From: CAYJAD01 sp964368075
GTDB lineage: Bacteria > Desulfobacterota > Desulfovibrionia > Desulfovibrionales > Desulfovibrionaceae
Assembly: GCA_964368075.1 (NCBI GenBank)
Contig: CAYJAD010000007.1
Span: 9,225 to 73,224 of the forward strand
DNA: 64,000 nucleotides
Direction: 5' to 3'
Shown in pieces: positions 60,472 to 64,000 of this stretch. A program made the translations under genes and the position numbers. The notes below the pieces were generated by a model that worked only from the letters and a program-made list of their open reading frames with translations, was not told where the DNA came from and searched no databases. How positions within the stretch are numbered: the stretch's first letter is position 1; every line of letters begins with the position of its first letter.

Positions 60472-60918
60472 CTATATAGTCGTTTGACAACGCTCATGAA
60501 AAAAGTGCTCTACCAAATATTCTTGCACATCAAAGCTGGGACAAGCTTTAGCAGCATAGTCCCTATGCCCACGTATTTTTGTTATGCCATATTGTTTTGT
60601 TAAAGCCTTAAGCAATGCCGTAAGAGTCATGAATTGTTTTTCTGTAAAATTATTTTCGGGCACACGTATATTTTCTTCCGACACGCCACCCACAAGGCAC
60701 ACGCCAATGGTATCTTTATTATGTCCCGAGGTATGAGCACCCTGTACATTCACGGGCCGCCCCTCTTCTAATTCTCCATTACGCCGAATAACATAATGAT
60801 AGCCAATGTCTGACCAATTATTACCATGTACGTGCCAATGGCGTATTTCATCTGCCCCAATATCGGCACTGGGTCTGGTGGCCGAACAGTGTACTATGAT
60901 TTCATTAAGCATACGCAT
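60472..60918 (-). CDS. Phage endolysin, Amidase_2 (T7 lysozyme-like)
   Basis: N-acetylmuramoyl-L-alanine amidase of the zinc-dependent T7 lysozyme/PGRP fold, 148 residues. Zinc ligands are H10 (IIVHCSA), H118 (GHRDY) and C126 (KACPSFD). Catalytic residues matching T7 Y46 and K128 are Y40 (GYHYVIRRNG) and K124. I use the ATG at 60918 with GGGGAG before it; the frame is open 15 more codons. It follows a one-helix membrane protein directly and precedes the holin. In T7 the homologue also inhibits the phage RNA polymerase, which cannot be inferred here. Confidence 0.92.
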   Translation of the reverse strand: MRMLNEIIVHCSATRPSADIGADEIRHWHVHGNNWSDIGYHYVIRRNGELEEGRPVNVQGAHTSGHNKDTIGVCLVGGVSEENIRVPENNFTEKQFMTLTALLKALTKQYGITKIRGHRDYAAKACPSFDVQEYLVEHFFHERCQTTI

Positions 60919-60919
60919 A

Positions 60920-61204
60920 CTAGTCTCCCCTTTTTGCCGTGGCCAGCAATTTACCAAAGGCATCCATGCGTCCCCCCAATTGTGCTATGGCTTTGACATT
61001 TTCTTGTATATCACATGCGATTTCACGCACATCTTCCTTATTGGCAAAAACAGAAAGACAAGTAAATTTTGTTTGAGCAAGTTCGCTCAGCACCCTATTT
61101 ATATCTTTATGTTGTTCTGTATGCCCATGCCAAATATAGGCAAGTAAAGCCACTATGCTGGCTATAAGCCCCAGCACAATCTCCATAAAAAATTTTTCTG
61201 CCAT
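60920..61204 (-). CDS. Small one-helix membrane protein of the phage lysis cassette
   Basis: A 94-residue product with an N-terminal membrane helix (about 7-28, FFMEIVLGLIASIVALLAYIW). A helical, soluble remainder follows (QHKDINRVLSELAQTKFTCLSVFANKEDVREIACDIQENVKAIAQLGGRMDAF). This N-in helix plus periplasmic coil is the shape of i-spanins and of some accessory holins, but no lipobox partner is visible and the assignment is a guess. I use the ATG at 61204; GGGGGG precedes it. Its stop lies one base before the endolysin ATG, implying coupling. Confidence 0.6.
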   Translation of the reverse strand: MAEKFFMEIVLGLIASIVALLAYIWHGHTEQHKDINRVLSELAQTKFTCLSVFANKEDVREIACDIQENVKAIAQLGGRMDAFGKLLATAKRGD

Positions 61205-61241
61205 ATGCCCCCCCTGCTTATGAAGATATGTGAACAATCTG

Positions 61242-61499
61242 TTAATTTTTTCTTAATTCCGGTGGCATATGCCGTGTCAATCTTTCGCTTTCATAAGCGC
61301 TTTTACAATGATCTTTTTGCCAAAAAAAGAGTGCATCAAGAGCCTGTTTGAGCCCTTTTTTCCCTGCTAAATAGCGACGATATTGATAGGAGCTGAATGT
61401 TTCATCGGCATACACCACATACCCCAAAAACATGCCGCATAAGCAATGCCACAGTTGATCTAAAGCTATAAGCAATTGTAGTACATTATGTTTTATCAT
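61242..61499 (-). CDS. Conserved phage protein of unknown function
   Basis: An 85-residue protein. ALDQLWHCLCGMFLGYVVYADETFSSYQYRR, then KQALDALFFWQKDHCKSAYESE and a final PPELR, form a pattern that I recall from many prophages, where it is found near lysis or tail genes and carries various unproved names. Histidines and cysteines (WHCLCG, KDHCK) may bind a metal. A short hydrophobic N-terminus is not a clear signal or anchor. No function is known. It lies between the fibre accessory gene and the membrane protein, with small gaps. Confidence 0.6.
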   Translation of the reverse strand: MIKHNVLQLLIALDQLWHCLCGMFLGYVVYADETFSSYQYRRYLAGKKGLKQALDALFFWQKDHCKSAYESERLTRHMPPELRKN

Positions 61500-61511
61500 T
61501 TTTCCCCCTTG

Positions 61512-62147
61512 CTATACAGCAGGCATACCCGGCCATGCGCTTTGTACATCTACACTCAAAATTGTATCCACATTTCCACTACGCACTGCTTCTTCAATGC
61601 GTGTCTCCAACTGCCATTTATGCGCATAAAGTGCTAACCCCCGTAATTCCATGAGGGTTTTCATGCTCTGCAAATCTTCTTTGCTTACTTTTTGGCTTTG
61701 ATTATAATAGTCTCGGAAAGCTAAAGGAAAGCTAAGTAACCCCTTTTCTGCCAAGGAAAGAAGCCCTATAATATTATCTAAATCGCTACGCCGTCCGTCC
61801 ACATATATGCCATTTTCTAGGCAAATATAGCCACCTGCTTCAGCACGAACATTGGCATTAGCCAATTCTTGCATTTTCCATGTTTTTGCACCTTCTACAG
61901 AAGTCGGTGCTGCATGCTCTTCTTCTAAGCGCGATTTTTCTGCTTCCCACAAAGCCACATAAGGGGCTACATCATTATCATACACAGCATCACGATTGGG
62001 CTCTGCATTTGCATACTCCACATGCCCTGCACCTTTATTCCATTGGATAGCATGAATACCTTCTGGCCTTGCAAAATCAAATTGTAAGATTTCGCCATTA
62101 ATACTAATGATGCTATCACTTGGTATTACCGTCACTTGAGTTTTCAT
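61512..62147 (-). CDS. Phage tail-fibre accessory protein (DUF4376-like)
   Basis: A 211-residue protein directly behind the tail fibre. The C-terminal part (SVEGAKTWKMQELANANVRAEAGGYICLENGIYVDGRRSDLDNIIGLLSLAEKG) resembles DUF4376, a domain common in fibre-associated proteins of Desulfovibrio and enterobacterial phages, probably helping fibre assembly or forming a chaperone. The N-terminal part (ISINGEILQFDFARPEGIHAIQWNKGAGHVEY) is beta-rich. I choose the ATG at 62147 (TGGAGA before it); a GTG 12 bp upstream overlaps the fibre stop and is possible. Confidence 0.7.
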   Translation of the reverse strand: MKTQVTVIPSDSIISINGEILQFDFARPEGIHAIQWNKGAGHVEYANAEPNRDAVYDNDVAPYVALWEAEKSRLEEEHAAPTSVEGAKTWKMQELANANVRAEAGGYICLENGIYVDGRRSDLDNIIGLLSLAEKGLLSFPLAFRDYYNQSQKVSKEDLQSMKTLMELRGLALYAHKWQLETRIEEAVRSGNVDTILSVDVQSAWPGMPAV

Positions 62148-62158
62148 AGCGTTCTCCA

Positions 62159-63271
62159 CTAGGTCAATTTCATAATGTAGGCTAAAGTATAATAAGGTGG
62201 TAGATTCTGATTATGCATATGAGATTGTCCCCCTCCTTCAGAAGCTGAAGAGCTACGTTGACCATTATCTACCATGGGGGTAATGCCCCATTTGTATGTT
62301 GTACCTCCCGTAGGCTCTACGACATCTAACCAATGGAAATGACTTGGCATCTGTGCTTTAGTAAGAGTATGTCCTTGTGTTACCGTACTACCGCCAGTAA
62401 CACCTTGATTACTTCCAGTACCACCATAGATAAATTTATTTTTCAAGTTTGGGGTGCCGTTGGTGCCATCACACAAAGCCCAATTTTCATTAACTTTTCC
62501 TGTGCTTATATCTATGGGACGCTTAGAATCTGCCCCCCCAAACATGCCGGAAAAAGCAATAATAGCTCCTGACACCACAGCTGCATCAATGGCACTTTGC
62601 TGTTTAAGACCTTCCTCATAAACAAGGGTAACCTGCTTTTGCCCCTCCGCTGTCACTTGCGCAATGGCGTCGCTCACATCAGCGCTTGCCTGCTCTGCAA
62701 AAGCTTGCGCCGCATCAGCACTTTGTGAACTAGCCTGAGCACTGAGCTGAGCCTCCTGAGCAGAAGCAACACTTTGACTCTGACTTTGCTCTGCGTGCAA
62801 AGCACTAGCACTGGCCTCGGCCGCTTTTTCTACGGCTGTAGCCGCATTGGCTCGTAATGTGTCTATGAGCATTTGCGGGCTTTGCACACTGGTAACATCC
62901 GTTTTTACGCTACGTTCCACGGCTTCGCGCAATTGTTGCCTTTCTGCTGTGGCTCTATCTAATTGTTCTTCAATCACTTGTGGATCAAAGCGAGTGCCCG
63001 ATATAAGATCAACCTCTTGCGTAAAAGGCATATTGCGCAATATGGCAAGACTATAGCCCTGCGGTAAGGCCTCCCCATCATGCATATAGGTCAAGGTACC
63101 GCCCTGCTCTGTAAGATGCGCTGTAAAATTTGTAACGACTTGCGTTACACCTAAAGAATCCGTCACCTCCACACGCAACTGTGTGCTATCCCATACCTTG
63201 AAAGAAAAAGGAAAATGTACAGCTTGGCCATTACCTTGAAAAATTGCTTTAGAAACATCCGCTGTAATCAT
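62159..63271 (-). CDS. Phage tail fibre protein with T7 gp17-like N-terminus and collar-like end
   Basis: The N-terminal 110 residues (GNGQAVHFPFSFKVWDSTQLRVEV ... RNMPFTQEVDLISGTRFDPQVIEEQLDRATAERQQL) match the gp17-type domain that attaches fibres to the tail. An Ala/Ser/Gln-rich coiled-coil shaft (about 135-220) follows. The C-terminal part (WALCDGTNGTPNLKNKFIYGG and HTLTKAQMPSHFHW) is tail-collar-like and ends with the receptor-facing tip. Start ATG overlaps the previous gene's TGA (ATGA), so the two are coupled. The host receptor is unknown. Confidence 0.88.
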   Translation of the reverse strand: MITADVSKAIFQGNGQAVHFPFSFKVWDSTQLRVEVTDSLGVTQVVTNFTAHLTEQGGTLTYMHDGEALPQGYSLAILRNMPFTQEVDLISGTRFDPQVIEEQLDRATAERQQLREAVERSVKTDVTSVQSPQMLIDTLRANAATAVEKAAEASASALHAEQSQSQSVASAQEAQLSAQASSQSADAAQAFAEQASADVSDAIAQVTAEGQKQVTLVYEEGLKQQSAIDAAVVSGAIIAFSGMFGGADSKRPIDISTGKVNENWALCDGTNGTPNLKNKFIYGGTGSNQGVTGGSTVTQGHTLTKAQMPSHFHWLDVVEPTGGTTYKWGITPMVDNGQRSSSASEGGGQSHMHNQNLPPYYTLAYIMKLT

Positions 63272-63909
63272 GCCATACCCCCATAAAAACCATACCCGCC
63301 CTGACGCGCACACAGCCAAGAATCTGACATAGTTTTTTCTCGTCCTTCCTTAGCATTGGCCTGCACGGCAGAAGGTATTGACTTTGTATAAAGCTCTTCC
63401 AATTCACCCACCTTAGTTGCATTATTCTTTAACAAAGACACCGCCACCATGGCTGCCAATTTGCGCGCTAGCATATGCACAAACAAATCGTCAAAAAGCT
63501 GTACATCTTCTATATCTGCCGTATACGCCAACAAAGCTTTGGGCACATGACATAAAAGCACAGGCTTTTTTTGCATACCATCATGCACAAGAGCAAAATC
63601 TTGCCCCTCTACGCTGTACTGTGTACCTCCCATACTTTCTGAATATATACGCAAAGCTTGCAGCATATCTTCTGGCAAAGCATAGGCAAAACGATATTGA
63701 GAGGCATATCCATCAAGCATGGGAACTTCTGCCAACCAAGCCCTACGCTGCGCAAAATTCCAAGAATAATCCCGCAAAGCTTGCCGCCGTGCATTGTCCC
63801 AATACAATTTGCATTGTATTGCCTCTAAAGTACGCTCATCTTCCGCAGCCACCGTACGTGTGCCTATAAAGCCAAGCGCCATATTCCAAATGGTTATTTT
63901 TGTGGTCAT
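63268..63909 (-). CDS. Phage head-tail/tail tubular protein A-like (gp11 type)
   Basis: A 213-residue protein with the family opening WNMALGFIGTRTVAAEDERTLEAIQCKLYWDNARRQALRDYSWNFAQRRAWL, the part by which I recognise podovirus tail tubular A or adaptor proteins. RFAYALPEDMLQALRI and LFDDLFVHMLARKLAAMVAVSLLKN follow. The gene couples to the fibre by an ATGA overlap. GGTTTT before the ATG is a weak ribosome site. Its nozzle partner (57783-59885) is separated from it by fibre and lysis genes. Confidence 0.75.
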   Translation of the reverse strand: MTTKITIWNMALGFIGTRTVAAEDERTLEAIQCKLYWDNARRQALRDYSWNFAQRRAWLAEVPMLDGYASQYRFAYALPEDMLQALRIYSESMGGTQYSVEGQDFALVHDGMQKKPVLLCHVPKALLAYTADIEDVQLFDDLFVHMLARKLAAMVAVSLLKNNATKVGELEELYTKSIPSAVQANAKEGREKTMSDSWLCARQGGYGFYGGMA

Positions 63910-63956
63910 GAAAACCTCTTTCTGTATGATATTTTGAGGATATTGTTTATTTTTTC

Positions 63957-64000
63957 TGGGGAGGGGAACTTTTTTTAGGAAAAAAAAGTTCCCCTCCCCA
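63957..64000. repeat. G-rich intergenic hairpin, copy 8, cut by the window edge
   Basis: TGGGGAGGGGAACTTTTTTT (63957-63976) pairs perfectly with its complement at 63981-64000 around TAGG-type bases. The left arm is nearly the same as in copy 4. It lies 48 bp beyond the start of the gp11-like gene. Confidence 0.8.

Larger units (their letters stand above)
56731..64000 (-). mobile_element. Podovirus-type prophage block, probably incomplete
   Basis: Ten consecutive minus-strand genes run from right to left: a gp11-like tail gene, tail fibre, fibre accessory, a conserved phage protein, a membrane protein, endolysin, holin, a large tail protein, a GNAT and a gp14-like core protein. The block reaches the right window edge. 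Its left end comes next to housekeeping genes with no gp15/gp16-like ejection proteins, integrase or repressor in view. Host-type G-rich hairpins lie inside it (59931) and at 63957. This suggests a decaying or rearranged prophage, though the rest may lie beyond the window. Confidence 0.8.

Overview
The window reads as chromosomal DNA of a Gram-negative, Desulfovibrionaceae-like deltaproteobacterium of fairly low GC. The evidence is gene content and order rather than any search: a PSP1/RicT-like gene next to metG, a SahR-type ArsR-methyltransferase regulator next to ahcY, a CobA-HemD fusion, an MqnP/UbiA-like prenyltransferase, Tol proteins, Skp, FabZ and a heptose kinase (outer membrane and LPS), and CheV. 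Nothing in the sequence fixes the genus.

Layout. 1-7.2 kb: 3' part of rimO, an acyl-CoA ligase with a helical tail, a small membrane protein, rpsA and sppA. 7.3-9.4 kb (minus): a Mog-like protein, mqnP and darP. 9.7-11.8 kb: queF-murJ. 12-19.1 kb (minus): hisD-purC-fabI, a DUF1036 protein, and ricT-like-metG. 19.4-21 kb: grpE and a secreted unknown. 21.1-26.1 kb (minus): a BI-1 membrane protein, rnr, hisH-hisF. 26.4-32.9 kb: a periplasmic amidase, skp, fabZ, hldA-like and a GT4 glycosyltransferase. 32.9-37.8 kb: cheV (minus), then tolQRAB. 38-41 kb: sahR-ahcY (minus) divergent from a class II aldolase over palindromic, SahR-operator-like sequence. 41.2-44.2 kb (minus): a tight four-gene cluster of K+ channel, two Asp-rich small proteins and TelA. 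44.4-53.5 kb: 5'-nucleotidase, sugar-phosphate transferase, hemW (minus), GT2, pepA, cobA-hemD. 53.7-56.6 kb: a small Cys-motif secreted protein, htpG (minus) and an orphan small protein. 56.7-64 kb (minus): a podovirus-type prophage block with tail, fibre, lysis and core genes, apparently incomplete at its left end.

Two families of dispersed intergenic palindromes run through the window. One is a G-rich hairpin (at least eight copies, mostly at gene 3' ends, including inside the prophage). The other has arms containing TGAAAAA (three copies). They are not coding and look like mobile or terminator-derived repeats. I saw no tRNA, rRNA, CRISPR array, intact insertion sequence or integrase. The least explained items are the channel/Asp-rich/TelA operon, the G-rich hairpin family, the structured leader upstream of skp with a possible H-type pseudoknot, and the sahR/aldolase divergent region.
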